53,682 nt of DNA from Klebsiella pneumoniae. Lineage in GTDB: Bacteria; Pseudomonadota; Gammaproteobacteria; Pseudomonadales; Pseudohongiellaceae. The stretch spans positions 1 through 53,682 of the forward strand of contig CAMBPO010000011.1 in the NCBI GenBank assembly GCA_945869725.1, read 5' to 3'. The notes below the pieces were generated by a model. It did no database searches. It saw only the letters and a program-made list of their open reading frames with translations, and was not told the DNA's origin. The number at the start of each line of letters is the position of its first letter. Position 1 is the first letter of the stretch. The position numbers and the translations under genes are program-made. This document shows positions 7,714-17,622 of the stretch, piece after piece.

Positions 7714-8976
7714 GTGGAAAACCAAATTTTTGAACTGCAGTACGCGATGGACACCTTCTACTTTCTGGTGTGTGGCGCACTGGTTATGTGGATGGCAGCA
7801 GGCTTCTCGATGCTCGAGGCAGGCCTGGTTCGCTCAAAAAATACAACTGAAATTCTGACCAAAAACATCGCGCTGTATGGCATTGCCTGCACCATGTATC
7901 TGGTGTGTGGTTACGCGATTATGTACGGCGGCACGTACTTCCTGTCGGGAATTGCCGGCGGCGATGATCTGGTTGCAACGGCATTGGCATCTAAAGCGGA
8001 AGAGGGTTTTAACGGTGGCGCAGTTTACTCTGACGCTTCCGATTTCTTCTTCCAGGTTGTGTTTGTAGCAACCGCCATGTCAATTGTCTCTGGTGCTGTC
8101 GCTGAGCGAATGAAACTGTGGGCCTTTCTGGCGTTTGCAGTTGTTATGACCGGCGTAATCTACCCGATGGAAGGTTCGTGGACATGGGGTGGCAACGCAG
8201 TATTTGGCTTGTACACGCTGGGCGATCTCGGGTTTGTAGATTTTGCCGGCTCAGGCATTGTTCATCTGGCAGGTGCTTCTGCGGCACTGGCAGGCGTAAT
8301 CCTGCTGGGCGCTCGTAAGGGCAAATACGGCGCTGATGGCAGCACACGAGCCATCCCCGGTGCAAACCTGCCGCTGGCAACACTTGGTACCTTCATTCTG
8401 TGGATGGGATGGTTCGGGTTCAACGGTGGCTCTGTGCTGAAACTGGCAGACGTTGGCAGCGCGAACGCCGTCGCTGTGGTATTCCTCAACACCAACGCCG
8501 CTGCTGCGGGCGGCCTTTTGGCAGCCATGGTGACAGCACGTCTGCTGTTCGGCAAAGCTGACCTCACCATGATCCTTAACGGAGCGTTGGCTGGTCTGGT
8601 AGCCATCACTGCAGAGCCCTCAACCCCGACCGCTCTTCAGGCAACCCTGTTTGGTGCCATTGGTGGTGTACTGGTTGTGTTTAGTATCCTTGCGCTGGAC
8701 AAGATTAAGATTGACGACCCGGTCGGTGCGATTTCTGTGCACGGTACTTGTGGTCTGTTCGGTCTGCTGCTGGTGCCAATCACCAATAGCAACTCTACCT
8801 TCTTTGGCCAGATCGTTGGCGCAGCAACCATCTTCGTCTGGGTGTTTGGTGCGAGCTTCATCGTGTGGATGGTACTGAAAGCCGTCATGGGTCTGCGTGT
8901 AACCGCTGAGGAAGAAGATCAGGGCGTGGACATTGCTGAATGTGGCCTGGAAGCCTACCCGGAATTCACCAAGTAA
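7714..8976 (+). CDS. amtB: Ammonium transporter AmtB
   Basis: Trimeric inner-membrane ammonium channel of the Amt/Rh family, with about eleven membrane segments over 420 residues. The conserved pore residues are visible: Asp176 and His184 in DFAGSGIVHLAGA, and the second twin histidine, His343, in SVHGTCGLFG. The start is GTG 7714, with GGAGGAAAT ending six bases before it. No cleavable signal sequence is evident, unlike the E. coli protein. Cotranscribed with glnK. Its terminators lie just downstream. Confidence 0.95.
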   Translation: MENQIFELQYAMDTFYFLVCGALVMWMAAGFSMLEAGLVRSKNTTEILTKNIALYGIACTMYLVCGYAIMYGGTYFLSGIAGGDDLVATALASKAEEGFNGGAVYSDASDFFFQVVFVATAMSIVSGAVAERMKLWAFLAFAVVMTGVIYPMEGSWTWGGNAVFGLYTLGDLGFVDFAGSGIVHLAGASAALAGVILLGARKGKYGADGSTRAIPGANLPLATLGTFILWMGWFGFNGGSVLKLADVGSANAVAVVFLNTNAAAAGGLLAAMVTARLLFGKADLTMILNGALAGLVAITAEPSTPTALQATLFGAIGGVLVVFSILALDKIKIDDPVGAISVHGTCGLFGLLLVPITNSNSTFFGQIVGAATIFVWVFGASFIVWMVLKAVMGLRVTAEEEDQGVDIAECGLEAYPEFTK

Positions 8977-9022
8977 GTTTAAAGATTGATCCAAAGATTG
9001 AAGTTGGTTGCTGTGAGTAGTG

Positions 9023-9048
9023 AGTGCCGGTCATCGCCGGCACTGTTT
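9023..9048 (+). terminator. Rho-independent terminator after amtB
   Basis: AGTGCCGG (9023-9030) and CCGGCACT (9037-9044) form a perfect 8-bp stem with a 6-base loop, followed by TTTT. Confidence 0.75.
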
Positions 9049-9067
9049 TCCCCCAAGGAAATTTTTT

Positions 9068-9094
9068 AAAGCGCCCAGATGGGCGCTTTTTTTT
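9068..9094. terminator. Bidirectional terminator between amtB and rsmE
   Basis: AAAGCGCCC / GGGCGCTTT with a 4-base loop and eight T's on the plus strand. The left side is also A/T-rich, so it can serve the convergent minus-strand SAM-cycle operon ending with rsmE. Confidence 0.8.
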
Positions 9095-9097
9095 GGC

Positions 9098-9820
9098 TTA
9101 AAAATCTCCCCAGCGCAACTGCAACGCCGTTAACGCTACAACAGGTGCCGTTTCTGTGCGTAATACACGTGGGCCCAGACGCACCATTGTAAATCCTGCA
9201 CGGTTGGCAAGCTGTTTTTCGTCGTCACTGGTGCCACCCTCCGGCCCGATCAACAGAAATACAACCGGCGGGCGATCGCCAATAAAGCCCGCAGTGCCGG
9301 TATGATCGAGGGTAAAGCCCTGCCCCCTCGGCACCTGGGAAATCCACTCGCTTAACGGTATGGGATTGACGATCTCAGGCACCGTGCAACGACCACATTG
9401 TTCGCTGGCACTGATGGCGACTTTTTGCCAATGCGAAGTACGCTTGTCTGCGCGATCAGAGCCCAGCCGAACTTCGCTGAACTCGGTGAACAAAGGAGTA
9501 ACGTGAGTGACACCCAGCTCAGTGGCTTTTTGGATGGCATAATCCATCCGCTCGCCTCGCGACAAACCCAGGCCAATATGCACAGGCAGCAGTTGTTCAG
9601 GTTGTCGATTACAGGCACTGCCAAGTTTGACCTGGAGGTCTCGCTTGCCGATGCTGATGATTTCGCCGCTGAACTCGCCGTCACGCCCATTAAACAGCGC
9701 GAGCCTCTGACCGGGCTTCACACGCAAAACCTTGCCCAGATAGTGGGCGTGATCCTCACCCAAGGTCAGTAACGCATCTGCACACAAGTCTGACTCACAA
9801 TACAGCCGGCTTAGTCGCAT
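9098..9820 (-). CDS. rsmE: 16S rRNA m3U1498 methyltransferase RsmE
   Basis: SPOUT-class methyltransferase that uses SAM to methylate U1498 of 16S rRNA. It is 240 residues with an N-terminal PUA-like domain (LGEDHAHYLGKVLRVKPGQ) and the C-terminal knotted SAM site LLIGPEGG..., then LGPRVLRTETAPV. The start is taken at ATG 9820; GTG 9823 directly upstream is an alternative. It lies 11 bases after metF and is probably the last gene of the minus-strand SAM-cycle operon. An rRNA methylase at the end of such an operon may be positional only. Confidence 0.93.
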   Translation of the reverse strand: MRLSRLYCESDLCADALLTLGEDHAHYLGKVLRVKPGQRLALFNGRDGEFSGEIISIGKRDLQVKLGSACNRQPEQLLPVHIGLGLSRGERMDYAIQKATELGVTHVTPLFTEFSEVRLGSDRADKRTSHWQKVAISASEQCGRCTVPEIVNPIPLSEWISQVPRGQGFTLDHTGTAGFIGDRPPVVFLLIGPEGGTSDDEKQLANRAGFTMVRLGPRVLRTETAPVVALTALQLRWGDF

Positions 9821-9831
9821 CACGCGTGTCC

Positions 9832-10683
9832 TTATCGGGTGCGTAGACCCAATTGTTGCCAGATCTGCCGCACCGGCTCAGTCTGATTCATGGTGTAAAA
9901 GTGCAGACCTGGAGCGCCGCCAGCCAGCAGGTTTTCACAAAGTGACTGCACAACTTCGATACCAAAGTCACGAATGCTGTTGCTGTCATCGCCATAGGCT
10001 TGTAAGCGCTGCCGAATCCAGCGCGGGATTTCCGCTCCGCAATTGTTGCTGAAGCGCTGCAGGCTGGTGAAGTTAGTGATTGGCATGATGCCTGGCACAA
10101 TCGGGATGTTGATGCCAGCTTTGCGACAGGCATCCACAAAATAGAAGTAGGCATCCGGGTTATAAAAATACTGCGTGATCGCGCTGTCTGCGCCCGCATT
10201 AACTTTGTTTTTAAAATACTTCAGGTCGCTGTCGTAGGAATCGGACTGGGGATGAATCTCCGGATAACAGGCCACTTCAATATGAAAGTGATCGCCGGTT
10301 GTTTTGCGCACAAACTCGATGAGTTCGTTAGCATAGAAATACTGTGAAGCAACACCAGTGCCTGACGGAATATCACCACGCAGGGCAACCAGTCGATTGA
10401 TGCCCATGTTTTTATAATCGATCAACAAACTTGCTATGTCCTCTTTTGAGGAACCGCCAAACGATAAATGTGGTGCGACATCTGAGCCCGCCTGTTTAAC
10501 CGCAGTGACTGTCTGGCGTGTACCGTCCCGGGTTGATCCGCCGGCACCATAAGTGACAGAAAAAAAATCCGGTTCCAGAGTTGCCAGTTCACGATGCACA
10601 TCACGCAGTTTTTCCACACCTACGTCAGTGCGTGGCGGGAAAAATTCAAAACTAAAGCGTGGATCGTTGTTGTGTTTGTCCAT
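9832..10683 (-). CDS. metF: 5,10-methylenetetrahydrofolate reductase MetF
   Basis: FAD-dependent enzyme making 5-methyl-THF, the methyl donor for homocysteine remethylation. At 283 residues it has the usual length of bacterial MetF. It begins with FSFEFFPPRT, holding the catalytic Glu, and contains SVTYGAGGSTRDGT, LRGDIP and ITQYFYNPDAYF. A Shine-Dalgarno ACAGGAAAT precedes ATG 10683. It is downstream of ahcY on the same strand, with a strong hairpin in the 68-base gap. Its presence completes the SAM cycle metK-ahcY-metF in one unit. Confidence 0.96.
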   Translation of the reverse strand: MDKHNNDPRFSFEFFPPRTDVGVEKLRDVHRELATLEPDFFSVTYGAGGSTRDGTRQTVTAVKQAGSDVAPHLSFGGSSKEDIASLLIDYKNMGINRLVALRGDIPSGTGVASQYFYANELIEFVRKTTGDHFHIEVACYPEIHPQSDSYDSDLKYFKNKVNAGADSAITQYFYNPDAYFYFVDACRKAGINIPIVPGIMPITNFTSLQRFSNNCGAEIPRWIRQRLQAYGDDSNSIRDFGIEVVQSLCENLLAGGAPGLHFYTMNQTEPVRQIWQQLGLRTR

Positions 10684-10698
10684 AATATTTCCTGTAAG

Positions 10699-10725
10699 CG
10701 TGGCTGGTGTGTGACACCCGCCACG
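10699..10725 (-). other. Stem-loop between ahcY and metF
   Basis: CGTGGC-T-GGTGT / ACACC-C-GCCACG with a 3-base loop and a single central mismatch, giving 11 base pairs. On the minus strand, the direction of the operon, it is not followed by a T run. It ends about 16 bases before metF, just ahead of its ribosome site. Possible processing or stability element. Confidence 0.55.
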
Positions 10726-10751
10726 TTTTGCTCTGAGCCCGCTCTAGACAA

Positions 10752-12131
10752 TCAGTACTTGTAGCTGTCCGGCTTGAAAGGGCCTTCTACTTTAACGTTG
10801 ATGTATTTGGCTTGTGAGCTAGTCAACTTGGTAACGACACCACCAAAACCCTGCACCATCAGCGCTGCAACTTCTTCGTCGAGTTTTTTCGGCAGTACTT
10901 CTACGCGCAGCAGACGCTTTTTCTGTTCGGCCGGCAATTTGGCGAAACCTTGCTTGTACATGTGAATCTGTGCAATCACCTGATTGGCGAACGAACCATC
11001 CATAATGCGCGAAGGGTGTCCTGTGGCATTGCCAAGATTGACCAGCCGGCCTTCGGACAATAGCAACAGATAGTTATCTGCATTCTTTTCAGGATCTGCA
11101 CGGTACACTTTATGTACCTGTGGTTTAACCATTTCCCAAGTCCAGTTGTTACGCATGTACTGGGTATCAATTTCATTGTCGAAGTGACCGATGTTGCAAA
11201 CCACGGCACCTGACTTCAGCGCCTGCAACATATTTTTGTCACAGACATCAATGTTGCCGGTGGAGGTGACAATCAGATCCACTTTGCCCAGCAGAGCGCG
11301 GTCAACATCTTCCAGTTTGCCGGTGTTGTTGCCGTCTATGTAGGCGGATACCACTTCAAAACCGTCCATACACGCCTGCATGGCGCAGATGGGATCAATT
11401 TCGCTGATTTTAACAATCATGCCTTCCTGACGCAGACTCTGAGCTGAACCCTTGCCCACATCGCCATAACCGACTACCAGCGCGTGACGGCCGGACAGCA
11501 GCATATCAGTGCCGCGCTTGATGGCGTCGTTCAGGCTGTGACGGCAACCGTACTTGTTGTCGTTTTTGGCTTTGGTGACAGAGTCGTTGACGTTAATGGC
11601 GGGCACTTTCAGCTTTCCAGCTTCCAGCATTTCCAGCAGACGCAGTACACCGGTGGTGGTTTCTTCGGTGATGCCGTTAATGCTGTCCAGCATCTGTGGA
11701 TATTTGTTGTGCACCATGTTGGTCAAGTCGCCGCCGTCATCCAGCAGCATGTTGGCATCCCATGGCTGACCGTCTTTGAGAATGGTTTGCTCAACACACC
11801 AGTCGCCTTCTTCAACGGTCTGACCTTTCCACGCATATACCGCAATGCCTTTGGAAGCAATGTAAGCAGCTGCATGGTCCTGAGTTGAAAATATGTTGCA
11901 TGAAGACCAGCGCACTTGTGCGCCAAGTTCCACCAATGTTTCGATCAATACCGCAGTCTGAATGGTCATATGAATACAACCAATAATTTTTGCGCCAGCC
12001 AAGGGTTGCTCAGCTTTGTGACGGGCGCGTAATGCCATCAGGGCAGGCATTTCTGCCTGAGCCAGAATCACTTCTTTGCGGCCGAATTCGGCCAGGCTCA
12101 TATCGGCTACTTTGTAATCGGGCTTGCTCAT
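10752..12131 (-). CDS. ahcY: S-adenosylhomocysteine hydrolase AhcY
   Basis: NAD-dependent hydrolysis of SAH to adenosine and homocysteine, removing the inhibitory product of methylation. It contains [16 protein letters not shown], the [15 protein letters not shown] substrate loop, the NAD-binding segment [15 protein letters not shown] and the invariant C-terminal Lys-Tyr. At 459 residues it has the normal length. The start is ATG 12131, with AAAGGAAA upstream; a longer open frame to 12296 lacks these features and would run back into metK. Bacteria with AhcY do not need the Pfs/LuxS route for SAH. Confidence 0.96.
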   Translation of the reverse strand: MSKPDYKVADMSLAEFGRKEVILAQAEMPALMALRARHKAEQPLAGAKIIGCIHMTIQTAVLIETLVELGAQVRWSSCNIFSTQDHAAAYIASKGIAVYAWKGQTVEEGDWCVEQTILKDGQPWDANMLLDDGGDLTNMVHNKYPQMLDSINGITEETTTGVLRLLEMLEAGKLKVPAINVNDSVTKAKNDNKYGCRHSLNDAIKRGTDMLLSGRHALVVGYGDVGKGSAQSLRQEGMIVKISEIDPICAMQACMDGFEVVSAYIDGNNTGKLEDVDRALLGKVDLIVTSTGNIDVCDKNMLQALKSGAVVCNIGHFDNEIDTQYMRNNWTWEMVKPQVHKVYRADPEKNADNYLLLLSEGRLVNLGNATGHPSRIMDGSFANQVIAQIHMYKQGFAKLPAEQKKRLLRVEVLPKKLDEEVAALMVQGFGGVVTKLTSSQAKYINVKVEGPFKPDSYKY

Positions 12132-12195
12132 AAAAATTTCCTTTAATGCTGAATAAAATGTGCGAAAAGAGTTTTGACGTTGTTTCCTGATGACC

Positions 12196-13353
12196 TTACA
12201 GGCCTGCTGCTGCGCGCAGCGCCGCGGCCCTGTCTGTTGCTTCCCAGGTGAATTGTGGTTCTTCGCGACCAAAGTGGCCGTAGGCTGCAGTGCCAAAATA
12301 GATTGGGCGGATCAGATCAAGCATCTTGATCAGGCCCTTCGGGCGTAGCTCAAAGTGGTCTCTCACCAGCTGTACGATGCGCTCATTGCTGATCTTGCCG
12401 GTGCCAAAGGTCTCTACGCTGATGGAGGTCGGCTCTGCTACACCGATCGCGTAAGAAACCTGAATCTCGCAACGATCAGCAATGCCGGCCGCCACAATAT
12501 TTTTGGCAACATAACGCGCGGCATACGCTGCAGAACGGTCAACTTTTGAAGGATCTTTGCCGGAGAATGCGCCGCCACCGTGACGAGCCATTCCGCCGTA
12601 GGTATCAACAATGATTTTACGGCCGGTCAGGCCGCAATCACCAAACGGTCCGCCGATGACAAACCGGCCAGTTGGATTGATGAAGTATTTGGTGTGGGCA
12701 TCCAGCCATTCTGCCGGCAGTACGGGCTTGATGATTTCTTCCATCACCGCTTCTTGCAGGTCTTTTTGATCAATTTCCGGAGCGTGCTGTGTGGACAGAA
12801 CAACGGCGTCGATTCCTACGGGTTTGCCATCCTGATAGCGGAAGGTGATCTGACTTTTTGCATCGGGTCGCAGCCACGGTAATGTGCCGTTTTTGCGCAC
12901 TTCTGCCTGACGCTTTACCAGACGGTGTGAGTAAGTAATCGGCGCTGGCATCAATACGTCGGTTTCATTGGTGGCATAACCGAACATCAAACCCTGATCG
13001 CCTGCGCCCTGCTCGTGGTCAGCCGTTTCATCAACGCCTCTGGCGATATCAGGAGACTGCTTGCCGATCGCGTTTAACACAGCACAGGAGCGGCCATCAA
13101 AGCCTTTGTCGGAGTGGTCGTATCCGATATCAACAACCACTTTGCGAGTGATCTCTTCCAGATCAACGTAGGCTTCAGTGGTGATTTCGCCAGCAACAAC
13201 CACCATGCCGGTTTTGATGAGCGTTTCGCAGGCCACGCGGGCACGGGGATCCTTTTTAAGCAGTGCATCAAGCACGGCATCGGAAATTTGGTCAGCAATT
13301 TTATCCGGATGGCCTTCGGCAACGGATTCTGAGGTGAACAATGTTGTTGTCAT
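12196..13353 (-). CDS. metK: S-adenosylmethionine synthetase MetK
   Basis: Makes SAM from methionine and ATP. It is 385 residues, of standard length. Motifs are [19 protein letters not shown] at the N-terminus, [12 protein letters not shown] in the ATP-binding region, [21 protein letters not shown] near the C-terminus, and [11 protein letters not shown]. It lies 43 bases downstream of sahR and 64 bases upstream of ahcY on the minus strand. The short gaps leave little room for a SAM or SAH riboswitch, which fits control through the upstream SahR-type regulator. Confidence 0.97.
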   Translation of the reverse strand: MTTTLFTSESVAEGHPDKIADQISDAVLDALLKKDPRARVACETLIKTGMVVVAGEITTEAYVDLEEITRKVVVDIGYDHSDKGFDGRSCAVLNAIGKQSPDIARGVDETADHEQGAGDQGLMFGYATNETDVLMPAPITYSHRLVKRQAEVRKNGTLPWLRPDAKSQITFRYQDGKPVGIDAVVLSTQHAPEIDQKDLQEAVMEEIIKPVLPAEWLDAHTKYFINPTGRFVIGGPFGDCGLTGRKIIVDTYGGMARHGGGAFSGKDPSKVDRSAAYAARYVAKNIVAAGIADRCEIQVSYAIGVAEPTSISVETFGTGKISNERIVQLVRDHFELRPKGLIKMLDLIRPIYFGTAAYGHFGREEPQFTWEATDRAAALRAAAGL

Positions 13354-13396
13354 TTTCAGGGTTCCTTCTGTCTGTTAATAAATAAAAATTTTTCTG

Positions 13397-14380
13397 TTAA
13401 TCATTCTGTTGAGCTAGCTGTCCATTCGCAGCGGGCTTTTTAAAGACCCGCAGTTGTACCTGAAAACCATTACGCAGCCCGAGATACATGCTTTGAGCTG
13501 AATCGAGACCGGCTTGTGCAGCCCAATCATCGAGTTCATGATTTTCGAAACCAAGCCACAGATCGCCGCAGGCATCACGTACCCAATCCTGATCGTGATG
13601 ACTGAGATCAATCAGCAGCAACACACCGTCGGCAGCCAATAATTTTGCCGAGTCCTGAAACGCTTCCCACGGTGATGGTATGTGGTGCAGCACCATGTTG
13701 TAGATCAGCAGGTCTGTTTGTATGCCACGCGCTATGGCGACCTGCGTATCACCGTGAATAAATTCAACATTCTGTTGGAGTTCAGAGATGGTGTTGCGCG
13801 CTCTGCTCAGCATCTCCATCGAATTATCCAGTGCAATAACTTGCCTGAAGCCGTTGGCCAGTTCGCTTAACAACCTACCCTCGCCCGGTCCAACCTCCAT
13901 TACTCGTGTGCCAGCCGGTAAATGTAATCCCGCAAGCAAGGCATGCAAGGTGTCCCGGTAATGGGCGTACTCTGCAACCAGTTCCTGCTTTTCTAGAAAT
14001 CGCTCCGCATGTCGCTCAAAAAACAGTAAAGACTGCTCGGATCGCTCTGCATGAATCAATCGTATTCCTTCGGCAAGCTCACCACGCAGCGCTGCGCGGT
14101 CAAGACATGCAAAGGCGGCCCGCTTGACTGAGACAAAAGGATCCTCAGGCAACAACAGCACCCGCCGGTAAAAATTACTGTTGCCTTCCCGGCGGCTACT
14201 CACCAATCCGGCTGTTGCCAGGATTTTTAAATGATGACTCAGCGCGTTTTGCCGGATACTTAAAATCCGGCAAAGCTCCAGTACTCCAAATGACTCAGTC
14301 CGTAAAACGTGCAAAATCTCCAGCCGGAGTTCATCACCCAAGGCTTTGCTGACGGAAGCAAGACTGTCGACAACATTCAT
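13397..14380 (-). CDS. sahR: SahR-type ArsR-methyltransferase regulator
   Basis: 327 residues in two domains. Residues 1-95 are an ArsR-type winged helix (LRLEILHVLRTES, then LSIRQNALSHHLKILATAGLVSSRREG). Residues about 145-270 are a class I SAM-dependent methyltransferase fold (VMEVGPGEGRLLSELA, VIALDNSMEML, NMVLHHIPSPWEAF). It has no obvious metal-binding Cys set of classical ArsR. The SahR family, known in proteobacteria, has this architecture and represses SAM-cycle genes in response to SAH. The position directly upstream of metK-ahcY-metF and the palindrome upstream of its own start make that assignment strong. Loss of methyltransferase activity is assumed, not shown. Confidence 0.88.
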   Translation of the reverse strand: MNVVDSLASVSKALGDELRLEILHVLRTESFGVLELCRILSIRQNALSHHLKILATAGLVSSRREGNSNFYRRVLLLPEDPFVSVKRAAFACLDRAALRGELAEGIRLIHAERSEQSLLFFERHAERFLEKQELVAEYAHYRDTLHALLAGLHLPAGTRVMEVGPGEGRLLSELANGFRQVIALDNSMEMLSRARNTISELQQNVEFIHGDTQVAIARGIQTDLLIYNMVLHHIPSPWEAFQDSAKLLAADGVLLLIDLSHHDQDWVRDACGDLWLGFENHELDDWAAQAGLDSAQSMYLGLRNGFQVQLRVFKKPAANGQLAQQND

Positions 14381-14435
14381 AAGCCTTGATTGTTCCCGGC
14401 TGTAGTAGGGGGCGAACTATAGCAGCATAAAAATA

Positions 14436-14457
14436 TATATCAAAATATTTTGATATA
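14436..14457. promoter_or_regulatory. SahR-type operator palindrome between sahR and tkt
   Basis: The core ATATCAAAATATTTTGATAT is a perfect 20-bp palindrome (14437-14456), extended by one complementary base on each side. It is centred about 66 bases upstream of sahR and about 110 bases upstream of the divergent tkt. ArsR-family repressors typically bind A/T-rich dyads of this kind. Binding by the product of the adjacent sahR gene is inference. Confidence 0.8.
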
Positions 14458-14556
14458 GATCTTTTGGCTGCTTTGGAAACACAGGTGGAAACTTGGGCTC
14501 AGGTGCGGGAAAATGCGGGCTTTCCAAAGTCAGCCCTTTAAAGAGGAGCCCCACGA

Positions 14557-16560
14557 ATGTCGACCCGACTGACCACGCGCAGAGAACGCGCCAATGCTAT
14601 CCGCGCCCTCAGTATGGACGCCGTCCAGAAAGCCAATTCCGGTCACCCCGGTGCCCCCATGGGTATGGCGGATATTGCGGAAGTTTTATGGTGTGATTAC
14701 CTCTCGCACAATCCGGGCAATCCGCAGTGGCTGAACAGGGACCGGTTTGTGTTGTCCAACGGCCATGGGTCTATGCTGATTTATTCGCTGTTGCACCTGA
14801 GTGGTTACAACTTGCCGATCGAAGAGTTGCAGAACTTTAGGCAATTGCACTCCAGCACCCCGGGCCACCCTGAGTATGGCTACACCCCCGGCGTTGAAAC
14901 CACAACCGGCCCACTGGGTCAGGGCCTGGCAAACGGCGTTGGTATGGCTATCGCTGAAAAGACGCTGGCGGCACAATTTAACAAGCCGAATCACTCGATA
15001 GTTGATCACTTTACCTACGTGTTTGCCGGTGATGGCTGCCTGATGGAAGGTATTTCCCATGAGGTTTGTTCTCTGGCCGGCACCCTCGCGCTTGGCAAGC
15101 TCATTGTGTTTTATGACGATAACGGCATCTCTATCGATGGCGATGTTGAAGGCTGGTTTACTGACGATACCACCAAACGCTTTGAGGCCTATGGTTGGCA
15201 GGTAGTATGCGCAGATGGCCACAACCCCCAGCAGATCATAGCCGCGATAGAAGCAGCACGCAGCGATGAGTTACGCCCTACCCTGATCCGCTGCAAAACC
15301 GTGATTGGATTCGGATCGCCTGCCAAGGCCGGCACATCAGATGTCCACGGCTCCCCGCTGGGTGTCGCCGAGGTGGCAGCAACACGCGAGGCTTTGGGCT
15401 GGTCTCATGAGCCGTTTGATATTCCCGCACCCATCAAAATGGACTGGGATGCACGCGAGCGCGGATTTCTGGCGGAGTCGCGTTGGAAGGAAGCGCTGGT
15501 GCGTTACGAAGAAGCCTATCCTGAACTGGCGATGGAGTTTGTGCGCCGTATGAAGCGCCAGTTACCGGGACATTTTGAGCAGCGCGCTGCCGACTTCATC
15601 GCGGCCACTCAGCTTAAAGCCGAAAACATTGCATCGCGCAAAGCATCACAAAATACCATTGCCGCCTTTGGTGAAATGCTGCCGGAGCTCATTGGCGGAT
15701 CCGCCGACCTCGCCGGTTCCAACCTGACCATGTGGAAAGGCAGTCTCGCTTTGAGTGAGCGCGCTGACGGCAACTACATCTATTACGGTGTGCGGGAATT
15801 TGGCATGAGTGCCATTATGAACGGCATCGCTTTGCATGGGGGCTTTATACCTTATGGCGGCACCTTCCTGATTTTTATGGAATATGCGCGTAACGCCGTG
15901 CGTATGTCTGCGCTGATGAAACAACAGGTCATTAACGTTTACACCCACGATTCTATTGGTCAGGGTGAGGATGGCCCAACACATCAGCCTATCGAACAGC
16001 TGGCCAGCCTGCGCACCACACCCAATATGTCAGTCTGGCGTCCGGCCGATGCCGTTGAGACCGCCGTTGCCTGGAAACACGCGCTGCAACGTCATGATGG
16101 CCCCAGCTCTCTGGTGTTTTCGCGTCAAAATCTGGTACATCAGGCGCGCACGGATGGTCAGATCGCAGCCATCAATCGCGGCGCCTATGTTCTGGAAGAC
16201 TGTGTTGGTCAGCCAGAGATTATTGTGATTGCGACCGGGTCTGAAGTGGGTATTGCCCGCGATGCTGTTAAAAAATTGTTAGAGCAGGGTACAAAAGCCC
16301 GCCTGGTTTCCATGCCCAGTACCGATTTATTTGAAGCGCAGGATGCGGCCTACCGCGAGCAGGTGCTGCCATCTGCAGTGCGCAAGCGTCTGGCCGTGGA
16401 AGCTGCCGCCGCCGATTACTGGTACAAATACGTTGGACTTGATGGCGCCATTATTGGCATGACCCGCTTTGGCGAGTCGGCACCGGGCGGCGTATTGATG
16501 AAGGAATTCGGGTTTACAGCGGACAACATTCTTGCCAAGGCTGCGACACTACTGGCTTAA
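14557..16560 (+). CDS. tkt: Transketolase
   Basis: Thiamine-diphosphate enzyme of the pentose phosphate pathway that also supplies erythrose-4-phosphate. At 667 residues it is typical of bacterial Tkt. Seen are [49 protein letters not shown], the ThDP motif [13 protein letters not shown]..., and the pyrimidine-domain [27 protein letters not shown] precedes the ATG. It heads tkt-epd-pgk-fba, which are closely spaced and probably one operon linking pentose and triose metabolism. It is divergent from sahR, whose operator-like palindrome lies in the shared region. Confidence 0.96.
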   Translation: MSTRLTTRRERANAIRALSMDAVQKANSGHPGAPMGMADIAEVLWCDYLSHNPGNPQWLNRDRFVLSNGHGSMLIYSLLHLSGYNLPIEELQNFRQLHSSTPGHPEYGYTPGVETTTGPLGQGLANGVGMAIAEKTLAAQFNKPNHSIVDHFTYVFAGDGCLMEGISHEVCSLAGTLALGKLIVFYDDNGISIDGDVEGWFTDDTTKRFEAYGWQVVCADGHNPQQIIAAIEAARSDELRPTLIRCKTVIGFGSPAKAGTSDVHGSPLGVAEVAATREALGWSHEPFDIPAPIKMDWDARERGFLAESRWKEALVRYEEAYPELAMEFVRRMKRQLPGHFEQRAADFIAATQLKAENIASRKASQNTIAAFGEMLPELIGGSADLAGSNLTMWKGSLALSERADGNYIYYGVREFGMSAIMNGIALHGGFIPYGGTFLIFMEYARNAVRMSALMKQQVINVYTHDSIGQGEDGPTHQPIEQLASLRTTPNMSVWRPADAVETAVAWKHALQRHDGPSSLVFSRQNLVHQARTDGQIAAINRGAYVLEDCVGQPEIIVIATGSEVGIARDAVKKLLEQGTKARLVSMPSTDLFEAQDAAYREQVLPSAVRKRLAVEAAAADYWYKYVGLDGAIIGMTRFGESAPGGVLMKEFGFTADNILAKAATLLA

Positions 16561-16587
16561 GCCATTCACGACTGATCGGGGTAGGTG

Positions 16588-17619
16588 ATGTCAAAGCCAT
16601 TCAGGCTGGCAATCAACGGATATGGTCGAATCGGGCGCTGCGTGCTGCGGGCATTGCATGAGCGTAATGACCTTCCGGATTTGCAGATTGTTGCCATCAA
16701 CGATCTCACGGATGCGCGCACCCTGGCGCACCTGACGAAGTATGACAGCACCCACGGCCGGTTTGCCGGCGAAGTGTTGCTGGAGTCGGCAGATCGTTTG
16801 CGGGTTAATGGGCAGGCGGTGCAGGTCTTGTCCCATTCGGGCATCGCCGGCCTGCCATGGGCGCAGCTCGAGGTAGATCTGGTAATGGAATGCAGTGGCT
16901 GTTTCAGCGATCGGGCAACGGCCGAGCAACACCTGGCTGCCGGCGCGCGGCGTTTGTTGTTTTCGCAACCGGCACAAAGCGACGTTGATGCAACCATTGT
17001 TTACGGGATCAATGACAAAACACTGGATCGCTCTCACCGCATCATTTCCAGCGCATCCTGCACCACCAACTGTGTGGTGCCGGTCATCAAGGCACTGGAT
17101 GATCAATTTGGAGTTGAGTACGGTGTCATCACCACCATCCACTCAGCCATGAATGACCAGCCGGTGATTGATGCCTACCATAATCAGGACCTGCGGAAAA
17201 CACGCAGCGCGGTGCAATCAATTATTCCGGTTGATACCGAGATCGCCAAAGGCATAGGACGCATTCTGCCGCATCTGGACGGGCGTTTTTCTGCACAGGC
17301 CATGCGGGTACCAACCGTGAATGTCTCGGCGATAGATCTGACGGTCACGGTGCGTAACGATGCCTGCATAAAGTCCGTTAATGAGGCTATCAGACAGGCT
17401 GCCCGATTGTCCGTGGCGGATGTGTTGTCCTGCACAGACGAGCCGCTGGCCTCATGCGATTTTAATCACGACCCGCGCTCTGCCATTGTAGACCTGAGTC
17501 AGACGCGGGTCAGCGGGCAACATCTGATCAAGGTCCTTGCCTGGTTTGACAATGAATGGGCATACGCCAACCGTATGTTGGATGTGGCTAATGCGATCTA
17601 TCAACTCGATACGGATTGA
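16588..17619 (+). CDS. epd: Erythrose-4-phosphate dehydrogenase Epd (GapB-type)
   Basis: NAD-dependent GAPDH-family enzyme, 343 residues. The Rossmann start is INGYGRIGRCVLRAL and the active-site Cys158 is in SASCTTNC. Unlike GapA, the following segments read TIHSAMNDQPVIDAYH and SIIPVDTEIAKGIGRI, which match Epd. The first makes pyridoxal-phosphate precursor from erythrose-4-phosphate in E. coli. In many gammaproteobacteria the gene sits before pgk and fba as here. The start is ATG 16588, with GGGGTAGG upstream; GTG 16585 is a near alternative. Being behind tkt places it next to its substrate supplier. Confidence 0.9.
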   Translation: MSKPFRLAINGYGRIGRCVLRALHERNDLPDLQIVAINDLTDARTLAHLTKYDSTHGRFAGEVLLESADRLRVNGQAVQVLSHSGIAGLPWAQLEVDLVMECSGCFSDRATAEQHLAAGARRLLFSQPAQSDVDATIVYGINDKTLDRSHRIISSASCTTNCVVPVIKALDDQFGVEYGVITTIHSAMNDQPVIDAYHNQDLRKTRSAVQSIIPVDTEIAKGIGRILPHLDGRFSAQAMRVPTVNVSAIDLTVTVRNDACIKSVNEAIRQAARLSVADVLSCTDEPLASCDFNHDPRSAIVDLSQTRVSGQHLIKVLAWFDNEWAYANRMLDVANAIYQLDTD

Positions 17620-17622
17620 AAC

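Noticed and set aside
12132..12195. SAH riboswitch upstream of ahcY
   Set aside because: The metK-ahcY gap is only 64 bases, and I could not find the conserved SAH aptamer blocks. Control by SahR is more likely.
13354..13396. SAM riboswitch upstream of metK
   Set aside because: A 43-base, A/T-rich gap behind sahR has no room for an aptamer.
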